Assembly (NCBI GenBank): GCA_963826145.1
Contig: CAWGVW010000001.1
Coordinates: forward strand, 868,001 to 932,000
Reading direction: 5' to 3'
From: JBGPLJ01 sp963826145
GTDB lineage: Bacteria; Pseudomonadota; Gammaproteobacteria; Steroidobacterales; Steroidobacteraceae
Length of the DNA: 64,000 nt
Positions 7,933-16,191 of this stretch are shown in pieces. The position numbers and the translations under genes were made by a program. The notes below the pieces were generated by a model. That model had not been told where the DNA came from. It worked only from the letters and a program-made list of their open reading frames with translations, and searched no databases. Position 1 is the stretch's first letter; the number at the start of each line of letters is the position of its first letter.

Positions 7933-9315
7933 ATGAAAACCCTCATGGTCATCATACTGCTCGCACTTGTCGCCGGAGCGCTCTGGTACACCACGGGCGG
8001 CGCCGCTCGTCCGTCCATTGAAATAGCCCAGCCGACCAAGGCCATCGGGCAAACCGGACAACTCGTCGTCGTAATCGACACGCCCAGCGGGAAACTCAGC
8101 CGTCTGGATGTCGTCCTTGAGCAGGGCAACGCACGCATGCCCGTCTACACCTTCCCGGGCGGTGACGCTGCGCAGCTCGTTCGCGAAGGCGATCACCGCA
8201 TTCGTCTGACTCGTCCGCTCGGCAAGCGCCAGCTACCCCAGCTTGAAGCGGGTAATGCGCGGATCTTCGTCACTGCCGCGCGGCCGGTGCTGTTCGGGCT
8301 GCGACAGGCACAAGCCACGGTGAACCGCGATATCGAAGTACGGCTCACGCCACCGACCGTTGCGGTGCTGTCAACACACCACTACATCAATCACGGCGGG
8401 TCGGAGATGGTCGTCTATCAGGTCTCGCCAGCGGATGTCGCTTCCGGCGTGACGGTAGGCGAGCACGAATATCGTGGGTTTCCCGCGTCCGGTGCTGGCG
8501 TCGCGCATGCAGATCCGGCGATGCGCGTTGCGTTTTTCGCGCTGCTGTGGGATCAGGACCCGAAAACGCCCATCAGCCTGTTCGCGCGCGATGACATCGG
8601 CAACGAAGGCCATACCGTCTTCGACTATCGCGTATTCCCAAAGAAATTCCGCCAGAGCCGCATCGAACTCAACGACCAGTTCCTGGCGAAGGTGGTGCCG
8701 GCAATTCTGCAGAACACCCCCGAGTTGAAGATCAAGGACCCTTCGGACCTGCTCGCGTCATTCCTGCGCATCAACGATGACCTGCGGCGCGAAAACAATG
8801 CGCGGATTGCAGCCCTTGCGCAAACGACGGCGCCGGAAATTCTCTGGCAGGGGCCCTTCAAGCAGCTCGTCAACACGGCCGTCGAAGGCGGTTTCGCAGA
8901 TCAGCGCACCTATCTTTACAAAGGTAAGGAGGTCGACCGGCAGGTCCATCTCGGTTTCGACCTCGCCTCGACGTCCGCGACGCCGGTGCTGGCCGCGAAC
9001 CGTGGAAAGGTCGTGTTCGCCGGCTGGCTGGGGATCTATGGCAATTGCGTCATTCTCGATCACGGCATGGGACTGCAGTCGATCTATGCACATCTCTCGT
9101 CCGTCAGCGTGAAGACAGGCGACACGTTGAACCAGGGCGATCGACTGGGCCGCAGCGGCTCGACCGGGCTGGCGGGCGGCGATCATCTGCACTTCACCAC
9201 GTTGCTCGGTGGCAATGCCGTCACGCCGATCGACTGGTGGAGCGCGAAGTGGGTGCAGGATCGCATTACGCGCAAGCTTCTCGAGGCGGGCGCACCGGCC
9301 GCATCGACTCCCTAG
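7933..9315 (+). CDS. M23-family peptidoglycan peptidase, membrane-anchored
   Basis: Predicted zinc endopeptidase (LytM/M23 fold) that cleaves peptidoglycan cross-links in the periplasm. Seen: one N-terminal membrane anchor (LMVIILLALVAGALWYTT), about 280 residues of beta-rich region, then the M23 domain with zinc motif HLGFD (HxxxD class), YAHLSSVSVKTGD and the second motif HLHF. The C-terminal order HxxxD, YAHL, GxTG(L), HLHF is that of active M23 enzymes, so it is not one of the degenerate EnvC/NlpD types. The ATG at 7933 gives 460 residues and places the anchor at the very N-terminus. No partner gene is adjacent on this strand. Confidence 0.9.
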   Translation: MKTLMVIILLALVAGALWYTTGGAARPSIEIAQPTKAIGQTGQLVVVIDTPSGKLSRLDVVLEQGNARMPVYTFPGGDAAQLVREGDHRIRLTRPLGKRQLPQLEAGNARIFVTAARPVLFGLRQAQATVNRDIEVRLTPPTVAVLSTHHYINHGGSEMVVYQVSPADVASGVTVGEHEYRGFPASGAGVAHADPAMRVAFFALLWDQDPKTPISLFARDDIGNEGHTVFDYRVFPKKFRQSRIELNDQFLAKVVPAILQNTPELKIKDPSDLLASFLRINDDLRRENNARIAALAQTTAPEILWQGPFKQLVNTAVEGGFADQRTYLYKGKEVDRQVHLGFDLASTSATPVLAANRGKVVFAGWLGIYGNCVILDHGMGLQSIYAHLSSVSVKTGDTLNQGDRLGRSGSTGLAGGDHLHFTTLLGGNAVTPIDWWSAKWVQDRITRKLLEAGAPAASTP

Positions 9316-9355
9316 CATTCAGGCCGCGTAGCCGCGCCGGCCGCCAGCTCAAGGA

Positions 9356-10792
9356 TCATTTCTGTACGTGGATGATCTTCGACTGCGTGAACTCTTCGAG
9401 TCCCTCGAGTCCCATCTCGGTGCCGAAGCCCGATTGCTTCGCGCCCGCAAACGGCACATCGGTCGGCAGGTCAAGATGCTTGTTCACCCACACGGTGCCG
9501 GTTTCAAGCTTCGCGGCGACCTCGTAGGCGCGCTCGCTGTCTGAGCCCCAAACCGTGCCGCCCAGGCCATACTCCGTGCTGTTCGCGCGCTCAATGGCAT
9601 CCTCGATGTCGGAATACTTGAGCACCGGTACGACCGGCCCGAACTGCTCCTCGCGCACGAGTCGCGCGTCGTCGGGAATGTCTTTCACGATGGTCGGCGC
9701 GATGAAGTAGCCGTCGCGATCGAGAGGCTTCCCGCCCGCGATGACCTTGCCGCGCGCCTGGCCGTCCGCGATGAACTCCTTCACCTTCTCGTATTGCATC
9801 TTGTTCTGGATGGGGCCGAACTGCGTTGCGGGATCCATGCCGTCGCCGACCACAGCATTCTTCGCGAGCTTTGCGAGTTCCGCGCAGAGCTCCTCGTAGA
9901 TCGACTCGTGGGCATAGATGCGCTTGATGGCGAGGCAGACCTGCCCGCTGTTGACCATCGCGCCCTGGAAGATCTTCGGCGCCACTTCCTTCACGTTGGT
10001 GCCTTCGAGCACGATCGCGGCGTCGTTGCCGCCGAGCTCGAGCGTGAGGCGCTTCACCGTACCGGCGACGCTCGCCATGACCTTGCGTCCCGTCGCGGTC
10101 GAGCCGGTGAAGGCGACCTTCGCGACGTCCGGATGCTGCGTGAGCGCGGTACCGAGGTCGTTCTGGTCGACGATGATATTCACCACACCCGGCGGCAGCA
10201 CCGATGCACAAAGTTCGCCGAATCGGAGCGTCGTCAACGGCGTGGTCGGCGCTGGCTTGGCGACTACCGTGTTGCCCGCGAGGAGGGCAGGCGGGAGCTT
10301 TAGCATCAGGAGGAGCAGCGGGAAATTCCAGGGCGTGATCGCGGCGACGACGCCGAGCGGAGCGCGTAGCTGTACGATGCGGCCGGTTTCCGTCTTGCGC
10401 AGCGTCTTTGCCGGCAGGTCCATGGCGGCGAACCCGCGGATCGTCGCAACCGCGCCGCCGATTTCGTATTTCGCATGCGCCAGGGGCTTGCCCTGTTCGC
10501 TCGTCAGCAATTCCGCAAACTCGTCGATGCGTTCCGCGAGCTTGTCGGCGAGCGTCATGAGGAGGGCACGCCGCTCGGCCCAGGTCTTGCGTGACCAGGC
10601 CGGAAACGCCGCTTTGGCGGCGGCGACGGCCTCGTTCAACTGCGCGAGATCGGCGCGCGGGCAGGTGGCGAATACCTTGCCCGTGGCCGGATTGATCACG
10701 TCGAGTGTCTGGTTGCCCGCGACCAGCTTGCCGTTGATCAGGAGGCCGAAGTTCTGGGTCCGGGATTCAAAGGCTTTGGGAATGGCATTCAT
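9356..10792 (-). CDS. NAD(P)-dependent aldehyde dehydrogenase
   Basis: Aldehyde dehydrogenase superfamily, 478 residues, oxidising an aldehyde to its acid. Seen: the Rossmann segment with PWNFP, the cofactor-loop motif FTGSTATGRKV, the catalytic Glu in LELGGND, the nucleophilic Cys in SGQVCLA, and the C-terminal EQFGPVVPVLKY and NSTEYGLGGTVW motifs. The substrate cannot be read from the sequence; the closest general type is the succinate-semialdehyde/betaine-aldehyde-like group. It stands alone, divergent from the small gene at 11025. It could detoxify aldehydes, including products of demethylation by the neighbouring islet, but this is inference. Confidence 0.93.
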   Translation of the reverse strand: MNAIPKAFESRTQNFGLLINGKLVAGNQTLDVINPATGKVFATCPRADLAQLNEAVAAAKAAFPAWSRKTWAERRALLMTLADKLAERIDEFAELLTSEQGKPLAHAKYEIGGAVATIRGFAAMDLPAKTLRKTETGRIVQLRAPLGVVAAITPWNFPLLLLMLKLPPALLAGNTVVAKPAPTTPLTTLRFGELCASVLPPGVVNIIVDQNDLGTALTQHPDVAKVAFTGSTATGRKVMASVAGTVKRLTLELGGNDAAIVLEGTNVKEVAPKIFQGAMVNSGQVCLAIKRIYAHESIYEELCAELAKLAKNAVVGDGMDPATQFGPIQNKMQYEKVKEFIADGQARGKVIAGGKPLDRDGYFIAPTIVKDIPDDARLVREEQFGPVVPVLKYSDIEDAIERANSTEYGLGGTVWGSDSERAYEVAAKLETGTVWVNKHLDLPTDVPFAGAKQSGFGTEMGLEGLEEFTQSKIIHVQK

Positions 10793-11024
10793 GGGATACC
10801 TGCCGGGGCACGCACGTTATGGGTCGCGGAATATAGCGCGGCGCCTGGTCCCGCTCTAGCCCGTGCGTGTACGCCGACTCGACCAGGGTCTCCACGTCGG
10901 CTGAAGCTGAACGGTAGCTGTCTGATTTCGACCACTCTTATATATATGCGGCCCGGCGCCGCGAATTCCGCGCGCTGGGCGAGGCTGCACCGGTGGAGAC
11001 CGTGAAACAACAATGGGGGGCTAC

Positions 11025-11411
11025 ATGCGCGACATCAGCGACGCCGTGTGGTCGGTGACGACCATCAAGGTCAGCCCCAACATGGACGATGCCTACCTCG
11101 AGGGGCTCGCCAAAACCTGGGTCGCGTCGAACGAGGTGGCCAAGAAGCTTGGGCAGATCGAGACGTACGAAATCTACCGCAGTGATCTTCCGCAGAGTGG
11201 CGATTTCAACCTGCTGCTGATCGTCAAGTTCGCCAAGACCACGGACCTCGCTCCGAACAAGGCGCGCTACGACGCCTTCATGAAGGAGTTCACCAAGGCA
11301 AAGGCGGATGAAACCACGGCGAAAGCACAGAAGGACTATCCAGCGATGCGCCAAATCACGGGCGAATACCTGTTTCGCGAGATCACGCTGAAGACTCAGC
11401 CGGCGCATTGA
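11025..11411 (+). CDS. Small conserved protein of unknown function
   Basis: 128 residues (132 if the ATG at 11013 is used). No signal peptide. The sequence, with VWSVTTIKVSPNMDDAYLEGL at the start and GQIETYEIYRSDLPQSGDFN in the middle, has the beta-alpha-beta pattern of ferredoxin-like alpha/beta-barrel proteins, but no family could be assigned with confidence. The GGGGGG run before the ATG at 11025 may act as ribosome binding site. The 232-bp gap to the divergent aldehyde dehydrogenase contains TATATATA at about 10937-10944, a plausible -10 region. The gene ends at a strong hairpin terminator. Confidence 0.55.
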   Translation: MRDISDAVWSVTTIKVSPNMDDAYLEGLAKTWVASNEVAKKLGQIETYEIYRSDLPQSGDFNLLLIVKFAKTTDLAPNKARYDAFMKEFTKAKADETTAKAQKDYPAMRQITGEYLFREITLKTQPAH

Positions 11412-11425
11412 TTCGATGGCACGAG

Positions 11426-11460
11426 GTCCGGGCGGTGGGCCATTGGCCCGCCGCCCGGAC
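11426..11460. terminator. Long hairpin terminator between convergent genes
   Basis: A 16-bp stem (GTCCGGGCGGTGGGCC pairing with GGCCCGCCGCCCGGAC, one G-U pair) closes on a three-base ATT loop. It sits 15 bp after the stop of the 11025-11411 gene and faces the end of the methyltransferase operon. There is no T-run, so it may work with a protein factor or simply block read-through in both directions. Confidence 0.7.
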
Positions 11461-11495
11461 TGCTTGCGACAGCCGCGCCAGATTGAACTGCAAAT

Positions 11496-11513
11496 TGGTG
11501 GGCGGTACTGGGA
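11496..11513. repeat. Duplicate of the tRNA-Val 3' end (att-like repeat)
   Basis: The 18-mer TGGTGGGCGGTACTGGGA is identical to 22417-22434, the CCA end, acceptor and T-arm part of tRNA-Val, in the same orientation 10.9 kb away. Integrative elements that use a tRNA 3' end leave exactly this: an intact tRNA at one end and a short copy of its 3' end at the other. Here the copy abuts the stop codon of the last gene of the corrinoid operon and is part of a hairpin (GGGCGGT...ACCGCCC, 11500-11521). Confidence 0.75.
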
Positions 11514-11520
11514 CACCGCC

Positions 11521-12408
11521 CTAGGCGCGGTAGAACTTCCGTACCACGCGCAGCGCGTTGGTGCCGGACTGCTCGAGGAAGTCGCGGTAGGTCTTCAGCA
11601 CGTGACTGTCTTCGGGCAACGGCTGGTAGCCGCGCCACGGCGTGCCCATCACTGCGTCAAGTCCGTACGGCACCGCGATCGTCAGAAACGCGTTCTCGAG
11701 CGCCTGCTTCAGGTCTGATCCGTCGACGGCCTTCGGCGGCATCTGCTGGCCGATGTTGGTGAGGGCGCCCATGATGTGAATGCCTTTCAGCTCCGGGTCC
11801 GCGCGAATCAAGCGCACGGCGTCGAGGACGCTGCGATTCATCCCGGTGGTATCCGCAATAATCGCGCGCACCGAGACATCGACAAAGATGTCGCCCATCG
11901 CCATGCCGTGCTCTTTGGCGAGCCGTACTGCGGTGCGGTGTGCGGTGCCTGCAATGTCGGCGGCCGTCTTGTTGCTCTTCGCCACGCCGTCCTCCATGCG
12001 CTCGGACGCCATGATGATCACCTTGAAGGGCGCGAGCGTGCGCAGCCCCATGAATTCCCAATGCTGCTCGGTGATCGAGTTGACGAGCGGCAGCTCGCCT
12101 GCGGCACGCTTGCTGTCGTACGCGCGCAGACAAGCTTCCTGCGCCTTGAGCTCCGCAAAGTCGAAACTGAGCGGTGTCGTCACCGCGGCCTGGAGCCCCC
12201 GAATGACCTCGGTCACGAACGCGGGATCGTTTGCGCCCCGCATGCCGAGATGAACGTCGATATAGCGTGCGCCGGCCTGTGCCTGCTTCACCGCGAGCTC
12301 CTGCAATCCCGTGATGTCGCCGCCTTCGATCAGCGCCTTGGCGCTCTTGTATCCGGGGCTGATGCGTTCGCCAATGACGATGAGATTGAACTGATCGGGT
12401 GCGTTCAT
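11521..12408 (-). CDS. Methyltetrahydrofolate:corrinoid methyltransferase (pterin-binding)
   Basis: 295-residue TIM-barrel pterin-binding methyltransferase, the MeTr/AcsE/CmuB/methyltransferase II type that moves a methyl group between a corrinoid protein and tetrahydrofolate. Seen: IGERISPGYKSAK at the N-terminus, the conserved YIDVHLGMRG and the LVNSITEQHWEFM strand, FVDVSVRAI, and a C-terminal IMGALTNIGQQMP resembling the GLSN segment of the family. Its ATG overlaps the upstream activator's stop (ATGA), so it is the last gene of a coupled operon. In acetogens such enzymes are the second step of O-demethylation; in methylotrophs, of chloromethane use. The direction here is most likely toward methyl-THF, by inference. 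Confidence 0.88.
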   Translation of the reverse strand: MNAPDQFNLIVIGERISPGYKSAKALIEGGDITGLQELAVKQAQAGARYIDVHLGMRGANDPAFVTEVIRGLQAAVTTPLSFDFAELKAQEACLRAYDSKRAAGELPLVNSITEQHWEFMGLRTLAPFKVIIMASERMEDGVAKSNKTAADIAGTAHRTAVRLAKEHGMAMGDIFVDVSVRAIIADTTGMNRSVLDAVRLIRADPELKGIHIMGALTNIGQQMPPKAVDGSDLKQALENAFLTIAVPYGLDAVMGTPWRGYQPLPEDSHVLKTYRDFLEQSGTNALRVVRKFYRA

Positions 12409-14240
12409 GAATCTTTCCTCGCGGAAGGGGTCGAGCTGAAGCCGATGCATCTGACAAATGTCTTGTGGAAATTGGCCGCAGAGCTGAGCTCCACGTAACG
12501 GGCGCGCATGGCGAGATCGCGCGCGCGGTCGCGCTCGCGTGTCGAGGCGAGCACGCGTTGCACGCCGAGGCCCGCGGCGTTGCCGACCTGCACGAAGCGC
12601 TCCGCCGGCAGATCGGGGAACAGGCCGATCGCGATGCCGCTCGGCACCTTGATATAGGAGCCGAAGGCGCCAGCGATGATGAAGCGCTCGATGGCCGTCT
12701 CATTGAGGCCTGCGAGGGCGAGCAGTACATCGACACCGGCGCGTATGGCCGCTTTGGCGAGCTGCACCGAGCGGACGTCGTCCTGCGTAAAGCAGACGCC
12801 CGGGGCGATCCTGGCGGCGCGCGCGCCGTCAATGGTTTCGACCAGCGGATGACTCGCAGCGATCCGCCCGCGCGCGTCGACGACGCGTGCTTCTCGCAGC
12901 GCGGCGAGTACGTCGACGACCCCCGAGCCGCACAGGCCGACCGGCTCCTGGTTGCCGATCACGGTGAGCGCCAGTTGACTGTCGCTGAGCGCGACGCCCT
13001 CGATCGCTCCGTCCGCCGCGCGCATTCCACAAGAGATGTGTCCGCCCTCGAGGGCCGGCCCTGATGGACAGGACGCAGTCCAGATGTCGCCGCGGTGGAT
13101 GAGCGAGATTTCCGTGTTCGTGCCAATGTCCATCACGAGACTCGTGCCGACCGCTGTCCAGCGCTCCTCGGTGGCGAGCAGGGCGGCGACGTGGTCGCCG
13201 CCGACGAAACCCATGACATTCGGGAGCACGTGTACGTTGGCGCCGGGACAAGCCGCGATGCCAAGATCGCGCGCCTTCACGTTCATTGCCGCGCGCACGG
13301 CGGCAACGAAGGGTGCCCGACCCAGTTGCGCGACGGGCAGACCGAGGAGCAGGTGGTGCATGGCCGTATTGCCGCACACGGCGACGTCGGCGATATCGGC
13401 GATGCTCGCGCCGGTCGCCCGGCACAGGTCGTGGGCAAGGGCGTTCACCGCACCCGTAGCGGATGCTTGCAGTTCGGTGCCGCCGCCCGGCGCCCGGATC
13501 GCGTGGTTCAGGCGGCTGATGACATCGCCGCCCCAGGCGACCTGCGGGTTCTCGATTCCAAGGCTCGCCAGCCGCGTGCCACGCTCGAGATCGACCAGGA
13601 ACGCAGCCACATTGGTCGTTCCTACGTCGATCGCCAGGCCGAGCGTCGCGCTGCCCGCTGGCGCGACATCGATCAATTCACCGTCGCGCACGCGGGCGCG
13701 CACCTGTCCTCGGGTCTGTCGCAGTACGCGGGAGAGACTGCGCGCCGCACGCAAGTCGATGTTGTGTACGGCGCCCGCCGGGAGGGCGCCGATCACGCGT
13801 TCTGCATCCGCAGCGGGGTGCGCGATCGACGCGTCGGGTACGGTGATATCGTAAGTCCTTACCGCCGGTGCGCAGTGCAGGGCGACTTCGCCCAGCGCAC
13901 CGACCTCTGCTCGCACCACCGCTGCAAGTGAGCGTGCCGCGACTTCGATCGCACAGTCCGACCGCGGAAACGCCTGACAGGCCCGGATCCATCCCTCGCC
14001 AGCCAGCCGCGCATCGGCCGCGTGCGCTCGCAGCGGCGCATAGTCGACGGCGCCTTCGGCTACTCGCACGTAACAGGAGCCACAGGTACCGCGCCCGCCG
14101 CAGGCGCCAAGGATACGCACGCCGCCGCGCCGCGCACTCTGAAAGATCGTCTCCGTGGTGCGCGCTTCGATCACACGGTCAAGTTGCGGAAAGCGTAGCG
14201 TGAAGCGCTCCGCATTCTTGGCGGCGGCCGGGCGATTCAT
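12405..14240 (-). CDS. Corrinoid-activation protein: 2Fe-2S ferredoxin plus ASKHA domain (RACE type)
   Basis: 611-residue reductive activator of corrinoid enzymes. Seen: an N-terminal 2Fe-2S ferredoxin domain with cysteines 47, 53, 56 and 88 (CGGRGTCGSC, then a distant Cys), a linker, then a DUF4445-type ASKHA domain with GLAIDVGTTNVAAFLVDLE, VCGNTAMHHLLLGLP and VMDIGTNTEISL, which together form the ATP-binding fold. Such proteins use ATP to put electrons into inactive Co(II) corrinoid, restoring Co(I). Start and stop both overlap neighbours by ATGA, so synthesis is coupled to the MetH-like protein and the methyltransferase. An electron donor for the ferredoxin domain is not encoded nearby. 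Confidence 0.9.
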   Translation of the reverse strand: MNRPAAAKNAERFTLRFPQLDRVIEARTTETIFQSARRGGVRILGACGGRGTCGSCYVRVAEGAVDYAPLRAHAADARLAGEGWIRACQAFPRSDCAIEVAARSLAAVVRAEVGALGEVALHCAPAVRTYDITVPDASIAHPAADAERVIGALPAGAVHNIDLRAARSLSRVLRQTRGQVRARVRDGELIDVAPAGSATLGLAIDVGTTNVAAFLVDLERGTRLASLGIENPQVAWGGDVISRLNHAIRAPGGGTELQASATGAVNALAHDLCRATGASIADIADVAVCGNTAMHHLLLGLPVAQLGRAPFVAAVRAAMNVKARDLGIAACPGANVHVLPNVMGFVGGDHVAALLATEERWTAVGTSLVMDIGTNTEISLIHRGDIWTASCPSGPALEGGHISCGMRAADGAIEGVALSDSQLALTVIGNQEPVGLCGSGVVDVLAALREARVVDARGRIAASHPLVETIDGARAARIAPGVCFTQDDVRSVQLAKAAIRAGVDVLLALAGLNETAIERFIIAGAFGSYIKVPSGIAIGLFPDLPAERFVQVGNAAGLGVQRVLASTRERDRARDLAMRARYVELSSAANFHKTFVRCIGFSSTPSARKDS

Positions 14241-14917
14241 GCGTTTGCCGCGATGCGGGTCGCAGCAACTCGGCAGCGTTCCAGGGACGGACAATAGTCG
14301 CAGCGCGACCAGCTGACTTCCGGCAGGGCGAGACCCACACCGAGCACCATGGAGGTCGACTTGAGCGGGCGCATGACGAGGCCGCTCGACAGGCTGACGC
14401 CGATGGAATCGGCCCCGGCAAGGCGCAACACCGCCGTCTGCGTCTCGATGGCGAGGCCCGGATCGCCGGAGCGCAGCTCGCCGGCCATCGTGAGGCCCTG
14501 ACGGGTCGCCTCGGCGAGCATGCGGTCCTGCGCCCGCCTCGCCGCCGCGAACAGCAGCTCATTTCCGAGTTCATCAAGGGCGACGGCAAGCGCCGCGTGG
14601 CGCCCAGCGAAGAGCGCATGCACGCGCTCTTCCAGTGCGGGTCCGATGGTGACGACCCCGCAGGCGACAGCGGTGAGCGTTCCGCTCATGGGCAATAGCC
14701 AGGGTGCTTCGAGAATCTCACCCTCCAGGCAAAGCGTCTGACCTGCGGGGTGCTCGAGCGGGACGATGCGGTAAATAAAGGCGGCCGCGACCAACGCCTC
14801 GCGCCCAGCCAGGGCCAGGGCCTCGCGCCGCAGGCGCGCTCGGGTGAGTGACTGCGGCGCAGTGGGCGGCGTGTTGCCGACCGTGCGCAGAACGTTGAGG
14901 CCACGGGCGAGCGTCAC
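14237..14917 (-). CDS. Stand-alone MetH-activation-domain-like protein
   Basis: 226 residues. Seen: a TIGPALEERV stretch, then ELRSGDPGLAIETQ followed by IGVSLSSGLVMRPLKS and a C-terminal cysteine cluster (C206, C209, C215, in RCDYCPSLERC). This order resembles the activation domain of cobalamin-dependent methionine synthase, where an R...PGY segment binds AdoMet and a late M.P.KS segment shapes the site; here the PGY has become PGL. The Cys cluster may bind a metal or iron-sulfur cluster. It lies between the UroD methyltransferase and the ATP-dependent activator, so it may help reactivate or load the corrinoid protein. Assignment to the fold is by eye. Confidence 0.65.
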   Translation of the reverse strand: MTLARGLNVLRTVGNTPPTAPQSLTRARLRREALALAGREALVAAAFIYRIVPLEHPAGQTLCLEGEILEAPWLLPMSGTLTAVACGVVTIGPALEERVHALFAGRHAALAVALDELGNELLFAAARRAQDRMLAEATRQGLTMAGELRSGDPGLAIETQTAVLRLAGADSIGVSLSSGLVMRPLKSTSMVLGVGLALPEVSWSRCDYCPSLERCRVAATRIAANA

Positions 14918-14931
14918 GCGTGCGGACCTCG

Positions 14932-16191
14932 TCAGCCGGCGTACTTGCGCGCGGCCTGGAACATGGCGCGCACATTTTCAACCGGAGTTTCATCCGGGAC
15001 ACCGAATGACGCGTCGAGAATGAGCTTGCCGCCCTTGTGAAAGACCTGCTCGACGAGGCGGCGCACTTCGGCGTCCACTTCGGCGGGCTTGCCAGTCGTC
15101 ATGAGGGAGGAGGACAGATTGCCGCGCAGAGCGACGACATCCCCCAGAACCTCGAACGCCTTCACCATGTCGGTGCGCTCGAACCAGTAGATGCATTTGC
15201 CGGCGGGAATGTCGCGGATGATCTCGAGTCGCTTGGTGCAGTCCGCTTCCCAGAGCGGCATCGGAATGAGCCCGGCGTCGATCAAGCCGATCATCATCTT
15301 GCGAAACGTCGGCCACCAGAATGTGCGGAATTGCTGGTCCGACATGAAGTTGTCGGGCGCCCAGTGGATCGGGATGAAGACAATGGGGTTAGACGATGCC
15401 TTGGCCTGGGCCACTGTCTGGCGCAGGAGGAAGATCGATGATTTCTCGAGCGCCGCGAGGAGCTTGTCCTTGTGGCGAAAGAGATCCGTCATCATGCCGC
15501 GTGCACCGCGAAAATAGTCCGCGATGAAATCGTACGGCGCGACCGAGGTAATGCCGTTCGTGAGCGGATAGCCGAGGCTCGCCATGCGCTGGTTGAAAAT
15601 CGCGTTGAGCTTGCCGAAGCGCCCGACTTCCTCGGCCGCTTTGATCACCTTCTCGAGCGCCTCGCGAACGTTTGGCTTTGCGAATGGGCGAATGCCTGCG
15701 ACGAGTCGCATGTAGTGCAGCCCGGGAAAGTAAGGCAGGTCCTCGAAGCCCTCGAAGGCCGACGCAACGCGCGGCAGGTAGGTGCGAAGATAGAAGCCAG
15801 TCGGATCGAAGATGAACTCGTCGTACTCCTCCGCCTTCATGTATTCGCGATCGAGGTACTGATAGGGCTGGTTGTCGCCGACACCGTGTCCCGGCCACTG
15901 CAGCTGCTTGAAACCGATGGTCTCGAGTGCCTGGCCGCAGGCCGACGCAAACAGCATCGGGGTGTAGGCGTCGGGTTCGAATTCCAGGATGGCGCGCTCG
16001 GAGAGCTCGGCACATTTCTCGTAGTCGTACATCAGCTGGCGACACGTGATGCCGCCGTAGCGCGCCAGCCAGAAGGTCGCGTACAGCATTACCGGCATAC
16101 GGTCGGGCTGGCGCAGCGCCACCGAGTCGAGGATCCGCTGCCAGCGGGCGTCGTGAGCGGCGCTCGCGCCTTCGGCGGCGTGGACATTCAT
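14932..16191 (-). CDS. Uroporphyrinogen-decarboxylase-fold corrinoid methyltransferase
   Basis: 419 residues of the UROD/MtaA superfamily, predicted here to be methyltransferase I, which demethylates the substrate onto the corrinoid protein. Seen: RMPVMLYATFWLARYGGIT near the N-terminus, WPGHGVGDNQPYQYLD, YMKAEEYDEFIFDP, and a C-terminal RGNLSSSLMTTG. True HemE is excluded by length, sequence and operon context. The Zn triad of MtaA/MtbA (HxC...C) is not evident: H276 is followed by W-A, with E315 and C318 as possible ligands. Its ATG overlaps the stop of the B12-binding gene by ATGA. The substrate is unknown; methoxylated aromatics, glycine betaine-like methylamines or methyl halides are all used by relatives. 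Confidence 0.85.
   Translation of the reverse strand: MNVHAAEGASAAHDARWQRILDSVALRQPDRMPVMLYATFWLARYGGITCRQLMYDYEKCAELSERAILEFEPDAYTPMLFASACGQALETIGFKQLQWPGHGVGDNQPYQYLDREYMKAEEYDEFIFDPTGFYLRTYLPRVASAFEGFEDLPYFPGLHYMRLVAGIRPFAKPNVREALEKVIKAAEEVGRFGKLNAIFNQRMASLGYPLTNGITSVAPYDFIADYFRGARGMMTDLFRHKDKLLAALEKSSIFLLRQTVAQAKASSNPIVFIPIHWAPDNFMSDQQFRTFWWPTFRKMMIGLIDAGLIPMPLWEADCTKRLEIIRDIPAGKCIYWFERTDMVKAFEVLGDVVALRGNLSSSLMTTGKPAEVDAEVRRLVEQVFHKGGKLILDASFGVPDETPVENVRAMFQAARKYAG

Noticed and set aside
14932..16191. Considered as hemE (uroporphyrinogen decarboxylase)
   Set aside because: It is longer than HemE, lacks the HemE N-terminal substrate signature, and lies in a corrinoid operon; a methyltransferase of the same fold is the better reading.
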